Shown: in pieces, positions 23,955-34,049 of the stretch | Position numbering within the stretch: position 1 is the first letter of the stretch | Layout of the letters: each line of letters opens with the position of its first letter | NCBI GenBank assembly: GCA_963576475.1 | Contig: OY754968.1 | Location: 12,877,107-12,941,106, forward strand | Direction: 5' to 3' | DNA from: Molanna angustata | Taxonomy: Eukaryota > Arthropoda > Insecta > Trichoptera > Molannidae | Length of the DNA: 64,000 nt | Notes under the pieces: generated by a model | What the model saw: only the letters and a program-made list of their open reading frames with translations | The model's database searches: none | Told to the model about the DNA's origin: nothing | Translations under genes and position numbers: made by a program

Positions 23955-24580
23955 TATATTATGTAATTCTTCTGTACGTGTCACTGAACTCCTAAACGAC
24001 TGAACCGATTTTGATGACATTTTTGTGTGCGTTTGAGTGGATCCCAAGATGATTTACTGATATTTCACAATTCGAATCAAAAATGTAACAGAGGAAAGAA
24101 AAAATATTTAAACAACCTGTCAAAAAAAAAGTTCCCCTTGTTGTATGCAATCAGTATAACTTTTGAGATTTACAATAAAATGCGAAACAGGAGATTCCTT
24201 AATATATTCACATATTATATAATTCCTCTGTACGTATGTATGTCACTGAACGGCTGGACCGATTTTGATGTTTTTTTTTCTATTATCATTTTCTAGTGTC
24301 CCGCAAGAGCTGGGAAACCGAAAATACAACAAGCAAACTAAAAACTTACATAGTTAACCACCTATTCTGAATGTTACCTTTTTAAGTGAGTCGAGACTGA
24401 TTTGTGGGTAAACAAGAATGTGTCGTGCTTCATTTTAAAGGTAATGCCCATACGCACACCCGTCGCTGGTAACTCCACTTTCTGGGATACGCCGTGATGG
24501 TTATTTTTATGTTTTCTGAACCAGCTAATGGCAGTCAAGCCAGCGTTCGGGCAGGACAACGTCTGTCGGGTCGGCTTGTT
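23955..24580. repeat. Lepidopteran-type dispersed repeats, partly duplicated
   Basis: Two copies of tcactgaac-ctgaaccgattttgatg type sequence lie about 250 bp apart (23980-24025 and 24240-24275). The block aacaagaatgtgtcgtgctt, aaaggtaatgcccatacgca recurs degenerately at 48500-48545. gacaacgtctgtcgggtcgg near 24556 is a widespread end sequence in moth and butterfly repeats, as I recall. Confidence 0.5.
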
Positions 24581-24620
24581 AATTATAAATACTATCTCTG
24601 TTGTTAGTAAACATTTTATT

Positions 24621-24890
24621 ATTTTTATTTATTTATTTTACCTTATATTACACCATAATTATAATGACAACAATAAGTAGATTACTGCTGCCCAACTAGG
24701 AAATCCTGTTCTAGGGCTAGCAGTTTATAATTTTTATTGACAATTATACGCAATTATGAACCAGGTGATTGTTCCCGTTCCACACTAAATATGTACACAA
24801 TCTCAACTTTCTGCACTCACATCATTACCTCAACAAACATATGGGCTTACACAAAACATCAACAAGGTCCCAATGTCCGCCATAATCTTC
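24621..24890 (-). repeat. Dispersed repeat family E, copy 1 (LINE 3' UTR-like)
   Basis: About 250 bp shared at high identity with 34905-35170: cccaactaggaaatcctgtt, ctagggctagcag, gaaccaggtgattgttcccg, tcaactttctgcactcac. Read on the minus strand it ends in a (TAAA)n tail, as a LINE 3' UTR would. Confidence 0.7.
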
Positions 24891-25080
24891 TTCTTCTTCC
24901 GATGGCCATACAACTCCGTGTATGGAACATATATGCTGCGAAGCCTCTAAGTTGGTGTTTTTTGACTTCAAAGTTGGAAAAGCCGTAAAAAAAGTAGTCC
25001 TCTGCATACAATTCTCGCGTATCCTGGCTTGAAACATTGTCGATATGTTAAGAGAACAAAGTTCTCCTGAACAAATCGAC
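24890..25080 (+). repeat. Dispersed repeat family F, copy 1
   Basis: Shares gaagcctctaagttggtgtt, gacttcaaagttg and gaacaaagttctcctgaaca with 46000-46180 (reverse) and 50268-50400. Confidence 0.65.
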
Positions 25081-25669
25081 AGTTGGAATAAATATAGTTA
25101 AAGTATAGAAACATTCTTCGTAAATTTGTGTCAGCATCTTTTACAATAAATGGCTGAAACAGTTTTCCCGTAGTCTCTTAGACACACATGTCATGTACAG
25201 TGAAAATATGCGATAAATAAGTTATGACACATGGAATGTTTCATAATTCATAATCCTATGGCACATTATATTATTACACAAATGTGTTATTACCTACAAC
25301 ATGTCACTGTAAAGTCTCTACAAGACATACTAGGTATTCATACTGCCTGTGTCCCTCGGTTATGTTATGTTAACCATGACCCTTTCTTTCATGACACCCA
25401 AACTGAACATAAATCATGAACTATAATATCATATTTCGATATGCAGCATTTACATCAATGTATTTAAACTCAATTAAAATTCCAAATAAATTATTGAACT
25501 CTTTGAAACACACCGGTATTGAAAATAAATAAATATGAAATCAGTTTTTACTAACAACGTCCAAAATGTTTTACAAAAGTTAATTAAAAACGAACATCAA
25601 CTCAATAGCAAAGACACGTTGATGAAATTTGTACTAACTTTTATATGTTAAGAAATTTTGGAGAGCTTC

Positions 25670-25965
25670 TTCTTCTTTTTCCTCGCCATGATCCGTTACA
25701 CGGGGTTGGCTTTTCTAACCATGCAGCGCCAATAGTTTCTCTGCTGCGTATCTTCCTTTTTTAGACCCAGTTTTTTCATGTCCCTTTGGACCAGGTGGTT
25801 TGGGGCCTTCCCCTCCCCCTCCTATCAGTAGCCATGGAAAAGCACTTCTTCACCACGTGTTCATCCTCCCTTCTCATTATATGGCCAAACCATCTAATTC
25901 TGGCCTCTGTTACCTTCTCAGATATGGGTCCCACCTTAAAGCTCTCCACCTTAAGAAATTTTGGA
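25670..25965 (-). mobile_element. LINE C-terminal fragment, minus strand
   Basis: The minus frame reads VGPISEKVTEARIRWFGHIM then RREDEHVVKK and RRGRGRPQTTW. This is the xIxEKxxExRLRWFGHVxRR...GRGRPxxxW terminal block of RTE-like elements. Downstream sequence keeps only a degenerate tail. Confidence 0.75.
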
Positions 25966-26149
25966 GAGCCATTTTTTAAAAAAAATATTTTTAAAATTCT
26001 GAAATTCCAGCGAATTTTCGGCATCTCGTATGGATCGCTGAATACTCTGGTATTTGATTTGACAAAATTACCAAATACATATTCAACGAAGCCGATAAAA
26101 TCATCATCCACCGAAAAAATCTCGTATTTTAGTATTTAACCACTCTTAA

Positions 26150-27060
26150 GGTTCCTCGCTATCAACCTTACTTTTTGACAGTTCGCAAATGTTAGTTTAC
26201 GCCGACGCGCATGCGCTAAGTATTTAGATATATCTCTGCAATGCAATTCTCATAAAAATAACTTCGTAGCATCCTCCAGTTAGGAAGCCACGTGATCTCC
26301 TAACTTAAGTGAGTGACTGTGCAAAGAAAACATGGTTAGTATTTAGAATTTAGTATTTAGGTAGGACTCTGAATTCGGACCTTAGACTTATTCCTATCAT
26401 TTGCCGTTCCATGGATCATTGAGATATTTTATTCCAAATCACTCTTTTGGTGTGGTTGGTGCAGAGATTTAACAATATATTTAGTAAAGCTATACTTGTG
26501 AGTTAATATTATGGTAAACGGATATACATAGTAAAAGCGAAAAAAGCGAAATACGATCATTGATCATCTATATTTTCTTTATTGTTAATCCAAGGTTAAA
26601 TATAGTATTTACGCCCTTTGCCTGCGAAGGCTGTAATATTATACTCCCGGACCTTGGGTATTATATGGGCAATAAATATTGTTAATATGAGGTCATGTTT
26701 TATTTATTTAAAGATATATTTTTATTCTGAAAAGTATAAAGGTATACCTACGCACAATAACGTATTTTATGACTACACGCCACCAAAATTTTCAAATGAT
26801 AAGCCCTTAATTTTATGCGAAAAGTAATGAAAACGATATCTAAAATTCTATACGAAATGTTTACATTTACGGTGTTATGTGCTATCAATCCAAAGTAGAA
26901 TTATGAAATATGATATAACAAATAGATTTAAAAAAATATTATGGACTAAACCTAATAGATTTTTACTTTCTAATTTAAGTGACAACTTTCGTGAATTTTT
27001 TTTTTAATAACTTGAAGGTTTATTCATTGACACAGTGGAAGTTCATAATTATAAATTGTA
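26150..27060. other. Intron, no feature seen
   Basis: Short ORFs at 26618-26827 and 26979-27176 lack motifs; the second overlaps the PLE 3' end. Confidence 0.4.
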
Positions 27061-27061
27061 A

Positions 27062-27260
27062 AAAAACACTTATAAATAGAAACACAGTAAGATTCCACAA
27101 TGAGTATTTTTATTTGCCTGAGCGCTTTCGCCAGTCACAGCTGGCATCCTCAGAGGCACACTATATAGTGACTTAAAAATTACACATGTAATGGTCAAAT
27201 GGGGTATGTAAAGGTTAGTAGGGGGAGGGGGAGGGAAAACCTCAACAGACATATACAGAT
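27062..27260 (-). mobile_element. Penelope-like element 3' end, minus strand
   Basis: Contains the ribozyme-like motif at 27115-27158 followed by caaataaaaatactcattgt and gaatcttactgtgtttctat, a tail type I associate with PLE 3' ends. No coding part is attached; an A/G-rich (minus: C/T-rich) tract at 27220-27240 borders it. Confidence 0.55.
27115..27158 (-). ncRNA. Hammerhead-ribozyme-like motif, core intact
   Basis: On the minus strand: stem I TGCCT/AGGCA; CTGAGGA (fits CUGANGA); one extra T; stem II GCCAG/CTGGC with loop CTGTGA; GAAA; stem III AGCGCT, self-complementary; cleavage-site base C (27120); then closure of stem I. Every catalytic box is present. The 6-nt palindromic stem III cannot hairpin, so action would need a dimer, as known for minimal hammerheads of PLEs. 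Confidence 0.7.
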
Positions 27261-27980
27261 ATTATTACTTAGATAACAACTAAAAGGTAGAAAGTATAGG
27301 AAACCCTTATTGAAAATGGTTTACGATGCTTGCTATTCATTGTATTTATATTGTAATAATGAAAAAATAATAAAATAAAGTCAAAATATAATTGACATTC
27401 ATATTAATACCAAACAATAATGATTTAAAATTGATAAATAATTACCTACATATCATAATTAATCATTATTTATTATGGTTTTTTATGAAAGATTTCCAAT
27501 GTCATAAGCGAAACTGATTGGAGGTCTAATCTCTGTTTTTTTTATTAGACATCCAGAAATTATGTAAATACATATACATAATAAAAAGTAAATTTAAACT
27601 TTTCACTGAAAGTAAAGCAGAAAATGTATTTAATTAATCAAAAAAAAAAACAAATATGAATTAAATGTACACGGTACATTGGTAACAATCAATGAATACG
27701 ATAATTAAAATGTAATTAGTTTAAATTGATTATAAATGTTTAAATAAACACGATACTTAATACATTCCCTTTAACATGAAAATTGAAAACGTGTACATAA
27801 TAATTAATCAAGCGAACAGAACTGAAATTATGTACACTCATATTAATAAATGAATATTTGATGTTCATCGAATAAACAGTAACCGAATTACCAAAACTGC
27901 GATCTGTCGACATGAATAAAATATTATAGTAATCAATTTGCATCTATTCAAAATATTGATATAACAAGTTGTATGTAACA
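27261..27980. other. Intron, no feature seen
   Basis: AT-rich with A runs; no support for any element. Confidence 0.4.
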
Positions 27981-27984
27981 TACG

Positions 27985-28250
27985 AGATCCAACTGTCGAT
28001 GGCGATAGTATGAACAGTTGAAGAATTCATTACCAAAATATAAACATTTAAATCCAAATTATTAAATATTTAAAGATATTTTGTATTCTATACAAAGCAT
28101 GTATATCAGAATAGGATAGTGTGGAGGTGAGTCCTTTTTTCCTACCCCGAATATGTAAAAAGCTCGATGGTATGTATGTATGTATGGAAAATAAGTATCG
28201 AGTCCCCGTAGGTATTGTGTACATATACTGTCAATCCGCGTCGAATTTGT
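27985..28250 (+). repeat. Dispersed repeat family G, copy 1
   Basis: Shares gagatccaactgtcgatggc, aggatagtgtggaggtgagt-like and gagtccccgtaggtattgt blocks with 49135-49395 (same strand) and 46690-46915 (reverse). Confidence 0.7.
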
Positions 28251-28379
28251 GATTTGACTCGGAAGGAAGGAGATTATCTGGTGGAAACTAGGCTGCCTGG
28301 AGAACCGAGGGTACTGTAGAAGTCTAGGAGAAGCAGTTCTAGGAAAAGAGTTCAAGAGCCAGTGGATAAGGAGATGCAA

Positions 28380-28585
28380 TTTTTTTACATCGATTTTTTT
28401 GTGTATTGTGAAAACTTTTGTCTTCTGGGAATCTAATATTTGTTAAAGAATCTATTAGAAATTTACTTCAGAAAAATTTATTTAGGGATTGTCAACCTTT
28501 TCCAAAAAGGATTAATTAACACTATGTAGTGGAGAGTTTAGTATTGGCCATAACCCACTCGTTTTACTATTATTACAACTTTCCA
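28380..28585 (+). repeat. Dispersed repeat family H, copy 1
   Basis: attgtgaaaacttttgtctt ... gagtttagtattggccataa matches 37365-37560. The last 40 bp are also the terminus of family C, so C and H are related non-autonomous elements. Confidence 0.65.
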
Positions 28586-28769
28586 AATGTGTTGGGGCAC
28601 CGAAAAATATAAATTTATTTTTCCATTAAAATGAAATTTAGTATTTTTGATAGCTATGACATAAGAGTTAGTCAACTGACTTTTGTGTTGGCGTTCTGTT
28701 TTCGATTCCAAACAGATTTTTTAAACGAAACAATAAATTCAACATAATATATATTTTGACAGATTTTTA

Positions 28770-28930
28770 ATTATCTCAAAAGAGACGAAGTTGGAATGTT
28801 TACTGTAGGAGAACCGGAAATCAAGGCACCTACAGGGCTTACGACCTGTCATCGGCTGGTTTACGTGATCACTTTATGCGCTTGCGCAATGTTCACCAAT
28901 TATGCCTTTTTAATGAGATCCCTATCAATT
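28770..28930 (+). repeat. Dispersed repeat family D, copy
   Basis: gagacgaagttggaatgttt and cttacgacctgtcatcggct match the reverse complement of 61380-61490; it ends gcgcttgcgcaatgttc. Confidence 0.65.
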
Positions 28931-30734
28931 CAATTTTGAAAGTTCTATATATTGTAATACTGAAATTCTTTTCGCTATATACATAATATATATTTAACAT
29001 ATTTGTCTAAAATCCATATTGTTTCAGATACAAGTCAATGTACGTATATATTTCATTTAACAAGAAACTAATATTTAGACATCAACTTGAAAATAAATAA
29101 TATGGATTGGATGGGTCTAAAATAAAAGAGGAAAAATGGGTAAAGGAGTCTAACCTAAAGAAAACATCGACAGGCAAACATAGGGTGCTTCTATTCAATT
29201 GAATTGTACTGAATGCTTTGGGGTATTCAGGAAAGCAGAAATACTTAATTGAGCTTCATTTGAAGAGTTTCTCTGAACATAGAAAGAAACTAAAAGTGGG
29301 TGGGTTTGTACAATTGGAGATGAATGAAAAGGAATAGGGTACAACAATACTCGGGGATAACGTAAGTAAAAAAAACATTTACTTACAGAATAAAAACAAA
29401 TCTTTTAGTGTATGGAAAAGTAGTGATACATTATTATCTTTAAGATGAAAAAAATAAGCATTGTCTAAGAATCTTCTTTTGCTTTCGAAATAACCTTTGG
29501 GTGGTTACTTCAAATTATCTCAATGTTTAAGTGTTTTATTCAGAACATTCTAAATGTCTTTGACTGATTATTTTCCCTACTAAGCACTAAAAAAATTTTC
29601 AATGTGTATCTATAGTAATATGGATCAAATCTATAGTAATATGGATCAAATCGACGTATTTTAATGATTCTAAAATTTATTTTTTTATTTACAATTATTT
29701 TATTTTTTTTATTTGCGACCGACACCAACTTCACTGGGAACATACCCGTGTCGGGGTGAGTATCAAAATGACATTTTATAATCAGATTGTTACATCACAA
29801 TAATTGTACCTTAAAAATAACTCATACATTAAGTAATTCCTAATAAATTAACAGAAATAAAACAAAAAAAACACTACACTTGTCACTATGTCACTGGCAT
29901 GTCCATAGATAAAGGCGACATGTGGCGGGAACATGATAATATACAGGTTGGCATAACTTCTTATGATAGGGCAACGTTTGTTTTACAGCTAGCGGGACCC
30001 TTTAAGAAAGATCCATTTTTTATATTAAACTTGAACACTACACTTTTTGGTGTTCCTTATTTCAGTTGGCAGCATGTTGAATGGTCTAGGTGCCAGTACA
30101 GGTGAATTTTTTGTCCATATGTTGATGACTTTCTGGGAATAAATTAAATTTTTTCTGCAGTCGACCTTGTATTTCTTGGATTCTGAATAAGCCGGTCATC
30201 GGGAAAAATGTACGTCGGTAAAGCTCTTGCAAATAATTGATAAACTGTCATTACACCAAGGTTTTTATATAAAGTTTCTGTAGGGGTTCTTAGGGGTACT
30301 TTAAAATGCAATTATACTACGAATAATTATCAAATAAAAAATAATTACCTTTGTAGTACAATATTTTAAAGTTCAAGTAACTTTTCTCTTTCAGAATGTC
30401 GCTCACAATATCCATTATCTTATTCTCTTTTCTTCTCTTGTTCCATTCCTGTCACTTTTGTGCAGTTTGTTCATCGCGAGTTATTCATTTTAACTATTTC
30501 AATGTATTAAAATTCATTATTTTATCAAATATCTCTTTATCTTACGTTTTTCTTATATCTTACCCTGTAATACAGCGTCCCATTACAAATTAATATTTAC
30601 AATCTCATCTCAACAACATTTTGTTCACTTTTTGTTGATATTTTTTAATTAATTGCGATCTATCCTCTTCAATTTTTAGCAAGATTCGGTGTGCCTACTA
30701 TGAGTGTGTAAATAAATGACATGATGATACAAAC
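28931..30734. other. Intron; perfect 21-bp tandem duplication at 29608-29649
   Basis: The unit beginning atctatagtaatatggatca is present twice in a row without mismatch. Otherwise AT-rich sequence, including short ORFs at 29540-29743 and 29899-30105 without motifs. 30859-32608 is the short intron that holds the PLE below. Confidence 0.5.
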
Positions 30735-30858
30735 CAGTTGAGGTAAGGCCAAACAGCAATGTTCTCTCAGGGAAGTCTGCCAACTCATAGCCTGCTGCTG
30801 TAGCTACTGTGCTGGCACTGGATGGATTTTGTGCTACGTTAAAGCTCGGTGGTTGAAC
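30735..30858 (-). CDS. Nlg: Neuroligin exon with Ser/Ala-rich segment and acidic triad region
   Basis: This 124-bp exon follows tatctag and precedes gtttgt; phase 0 in, phase 1 out. The peptide reads VQPPSFNVAQNPSSASTVAT, AAGYELADFPERT, then LLFGLTST with Glu completed across the splice. The last part aligns with the G-x-x-x-x-E block that holds the triad Glu of active cholinesterases; the Glu is kept although the Ser is lost, as in neuroligins. The first half is Ser/Ala/Thr-rich and less conserved than I would expect between these blocks, perhaps a lineage-specific surface loop. The donor has a weak consensus (G|gtttgt). Confidence 0.85.
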
Positions 30859-31515
30859 CTAGATACATACATATAAAACAAATGAATAATGTCTTCACCA
30901 GGAGTGAGCTGTTTAAAAATAAACGCCAGGCACATGTAAGATGCCTTATTTCTAAAAAAGAAAATTTATTTCCAGAAAGATGAAAACATTTTTGTTACGT
31001 ATTCATCAACGTACGGAATGTGTACAAGATATTAATAATAAATATATAAAATAATATATTTATGAGAACATCAGTTAGTAATCAAGCTTGAGTGATCAAC
31101 AAGAGAGACATTATTTCTTATCAATTACAGAGAAAACCATACATACATCTAAATCTTCTTGGTGAATTCCATATAACTTAATATTAAAATTATAAATTAC
31201 TGGTACATTATATTAAAATCAAAGAGACTTGTTCTTCCAAAGTCAAGTATTCTCATAAAACAATATAAATTTGATTTACTTGTTGATAATTTCTTATGAA
31301 GTATTCCATTGTTATTTATTTTGTAAATGGTTGCAAAAATACGAAATAGTATTACCGGTAAGTCTTGCAGTCTTGGTTGGTTGCTGTCGTGTCGCTGAAA
31401 GACTGAGACCAAGACAAAACCAAGAATAATATAAACTTAATTAAAACTATGAAATTTTTTTTTTATATTTAATTTTACGTTCTACTTAATTTTTTTCGCA
31501 AACGCGACTCCCATT

Positions 31516-31835
31516 GGTGTTTACTCTCTTACATGCAATACATGCTCAGGTATATATGTTGGTCAAACGGGTAGATCTTTAAATACACGCCTTAAAGAAC
31601 ATCTTGCGTGTTTCCGTTTGAAAAAAGACACTTCGAACTTTGCGACACATTTACTTGAGAGTGAGCATTCGTTTAACTCACAAACTGGGATAAATCTTAT
31701 ACATAGTTTAAGAAAAGGTAAAAATTAGACAAACTAGAAATATTAGAGATAAATAGAGTAAAATGTAACAGCAACGTTCCTTTGATTAACGCACAAATAG
31801 ATTTTAATACTTCTCCATTATTATTACCATTAGAA
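31516..31835 (+). pseudogene. GIY-YIG endonuclease domain of a Penelope-like element, frameshifted
   Basis: The frame starts GVYSLTCNTCSGIYVGQTGR, then SLNTRLKEHLACFRLKK and NFATHLLESEHSF. G-V-Y ... I-Y-V-G-Q-T-G-R ... R-x-x-E-H is the GIY-YIG nuclease signature of PLE ORFs, with the upstream C-x2-C pair usual there. After LIHSLRKGK the frame shifts; the shifted frame continues KLDKLEILEINRVK and INAQIDFNTSPLLLPLE before a stop. Non-functional because of the frameshift and lack of RT. Confidence 0.85.
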
Positions 31836-32068
31836 TAGTTAATGTCGGGTTTTTCTGTTGGCCATTATTCAATATAATTTCTGTCCTTTTAATACAATAT
31901 TTGTATATTCATTCCTTCACTTCAATTTTATTTTTATTATACCTGCATACATATTTACCTTAATGTCTTTCGGGTATTTAATTTTTCTTAGAATTGCCCC
32001 CTTCCATATCTATTGTTGTTATCGTCTTTGTGAATTTATATATAGATGGTCTTTATCATTATTGTTCA

Positions 32069-32110
32069 CCATTCTGACGATGCTCATCATAGAGCGATAC
32101 CGGTGAATGG
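32069..32110 (+). ncRNA. Hammerhead-like motif of the PLE remnant, probably inactive
   Basis: Stem I CCATT/AATGG; CTGACGA; extra T; stem II GCTC/GAGC; GATA in place of GAAA; stem III ACCGGT (self-complementary); base at the cleavage site is G, which hammerheads do not tolerate. Same layout as 27115-27158. Confidence 0.5.
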
Positions 32111-32608
32111 GAGTCGCGTTTGCGAAAAAAAAATTAAGTAGAACGTAAAATTAAATATAAAAAAAAATTTTTTCATAGTTTTAATTAATTATGGAGTTCT
32201 ACCACGAAGTGACAGTGTCCAATATTGAAAAAAATAATATAAACTTATTTATTTTTAGTTACAAAATAGAAATTAACTGCGTACTATCGACATTATACTA
32301 TAAATTGGTGTTTTTTGTCAATGTAATTTTAATTCCTGCAAGACCAGGACTTGATCGAGTATGCAAGACCAATACCACACCATCCCTGGTCTTGGTCTTG
32401 GGTGTATTTGCTCATCACTAAAACTAACGAGCTTTATTGAACTGGGCGCTGGTATTTTGAGTCTAAGTACATATTAGTTCATCATACATACAGTAACATC
32501 TGGTACTAATTTAGAAAACGGTTGCATACAAACATTCAATGTATAAACTGCTATGACACAGCTATGCGATTTTATGTAATTATCAGTGGATTAGAAGTGT
32601 TTACCAAC

Positions 32609-32776
32609 CTGTGATGGATTCAAAAGGACGGTTCCGTCTACAAAAGGGGCGAATCCTGGTAGAAACCTGGGCGGGTCTATCCGGACACTAAGAAGCTCAT
32701 TTAATGATTTGGTCCTTAAGCAAGGCGCTATATCTTCTTCCAGCAGATCACCATGACAACCGGTCTGTTCTGCTAC
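32609..32776 (-). CDS. Nlg: Neuroligin exon with the conserved disulfide pair
   Basis: This exon is exactly 56 codons, phase 0 on both sides, after ttcatag and before gttggt. The peptide begins VAEQTGCHGDLLEEDIAPCL and continues RTKSLNELL, PPRFLPGFAPFVDGTVL and NPSQ. The two Cys residues 11 positions apart correspond to a conserved intrachain disulfide of the cholinesterase-like fold. FxPxVDGxxLP-like sequence is the usual next block in this family. A second GT four bases further downstream could serve as an alternative donor, but only gttggt keeps the frame into the next exon. Confidence 0.92.
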
Positions 32777-32932
32777 CTATGAATAAAAACACACAGATTA
32801 TTTATTAACAACATTATTGAAACAGCATTGCAATTCAAACAAAGGATGTTTAAAGTGAATTTTTAAGTGAAAATTTAAAGGTCCTTTCTGATTTATCAGA
32901 GAAAATTTTAACACTAAATTATAAATACCGTA

Positions 32933-33382
32933 CATACATATACATCACGCCATGTCCCTTACGGGGTGAGCAGAGAGAGCCGAGCGCCTCTTTTCGATCT
33001 TTCCACACATTCCTGACTTCCTTTTCGTCCATGCATCGTCTCATACTTGTCATCAATTGGTCATGCTCCTTATGTTTCCTTCTATCAAAATATCATTAAT
33101 ATGGTCATGCTATCCCTTTTATACCGGCCCCTTCTTCTCACTCCATCTCTCACACCCGTGTATATTTTTTTGGTCAACCGTTCATCATTCATTATTTCAA
33201 TATGCCTAAACCATCTCAGGGCATTTACTTTCATTAATTATAATATCCTTTTTTTATCTTGCATTCTCTCTAAATGTCCACATTTTTTTTCTATCATTAT
33301 ATATATTTCTATTACATACCTACTCTTCTTAGTGATCTCATTTCTACAACATAATATATTATACTTTTCATTTCATTGAGAA
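32933..33382 (-). mobile_element. LINE 3' fragment, minus copy of an inverted pair
   Basis: 3' terminus at about 32945 (minus: gccatgatgtatatg type tail; ccgtaagggacatggcgtg). Decayed coding sequence matches the plus-strand copy to its right. The two copies meet head to head near 33345-33380 through agaaatgagatcactaagaa and its reverse complement. Confidence 0.7.
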
Positions 33383-33800
33383 ATGAGATCACTAAGAAGA
33401 GTATGTAATAGAACGATATATGATGGAATAAAAAATGTGGACATAAGGAGGGAATGCAAGATGAAGAAGAGTAAAATAAAATAAAAGTGAATTCCTTTAG
33501 GTGGTTTGGACATATTGAAAGAATGAATGATGAACGACTGACCAAAAAAATAAACATGGGTGTAAGAGATGGAGTGAATAGTAGGGGCCGCCCCAGAAAG
33601 GGATGGCATGACCATGTGAATGATCTTTTGAAAGAAGGAAATATAAGAAGCTTGAATAATCGACGAGCATGTATGAGACGATGCATGGATGTAAAGAGAG
33701 GTAGGAATGTATGCAAAAATAGAGGAGTATGGCGCTCGGTTCTCTCTGCTTACCCTGTAAGGGATATGGCGTTATGGTATGAATGTATGTATGTATATTA
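33379..33800 (+). mobile_element. LINE 3' fragment, plus copy of an inverted pair
   Basis: The plus frame (33487-33831) reads FRWFGHIERMNDERLTKKI, GRPRKGWHDHVNDLLKEGNI, NRRACMRRCMDVKR and GVWRSVLSAYPVRDMA, then a TATG-rich tail. This is the C-terminal end of the RTE-like family also found at 39640-40200, 42355-42750 and 51450-53575. Confidence 0.8.
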
Positions 33801-33995
33801 TACTTTTTTGCATCTTTTTATAAAATCATAAATATAGGCAGATAATAATACATTATAGTTCTTTTTTAAACAAACAATTTTTAACAATATTCCATAAACT
33901 TATCTTAAAAACTGATTTAAAAAAAACATCTGCATAGCTTTCCAAATATTTAATTCAAAGACTGGTATCAATTTAATTCAGAAAAATTTACTTTC

Positions 33996-34048
33996 ACACG
34001 TATCAAGAAATTGACAAACCCTGGATTTGTCAGTTTCTTGATACGTGT
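33996..34048. repeat. Hairpin: 23-bp inverted repeat with 7-nt loop
   Basis: Left arm 33996-34018 (ACACGTATCAAGAAATTGAC...) and right arm 34026-34048 pair over 23 bp with one mismatch that is a G-U pair in one RNA strand; loop ccctgga. Could be a mini foldback element or a structured RNA. Confidence 0.8.
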
Positions 34049-34049
34049 T

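Larger units (their letters stand above)
31437..32188 (+). mobile_element. Penelope-like element remnant with inverted terminal repeats
   Basis: Left arm 31437-31515 and right arm 32106-32188 are near-perfect reverse complements (about 80 bp; they differ mainly in poly-A length). Between them is a coding remnant on the plus strand (31516-31835) with a GIY-YIG domain, and then the ribozyme-like motif at 32069-32110. RT sequence is missing. PLEs are known for inverted and rearranged LTR-like ends. The element sits in the 1.75-kb intron between two neuroligin exons. Confidence 0.8.

Noticed and set aside
31516..32188. Host gene with a GIY-YIG nuclease nested in the intron
   Set aside because: The C-x2-C plus GIY-YIG arrangement, inverted ends and frameshift point to a decayed Penelope-like element.
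33312..33716. 134-residue minus-strand ORF
   Set aside because: It is the antisense shadow of the LINE coding frame at 33487-33831.
33996..34048. MicroRNA gene
   Set aside because: Stem and loop are shorter than normal insect precursors and no expression evidence is available; kept as a structural finding only.
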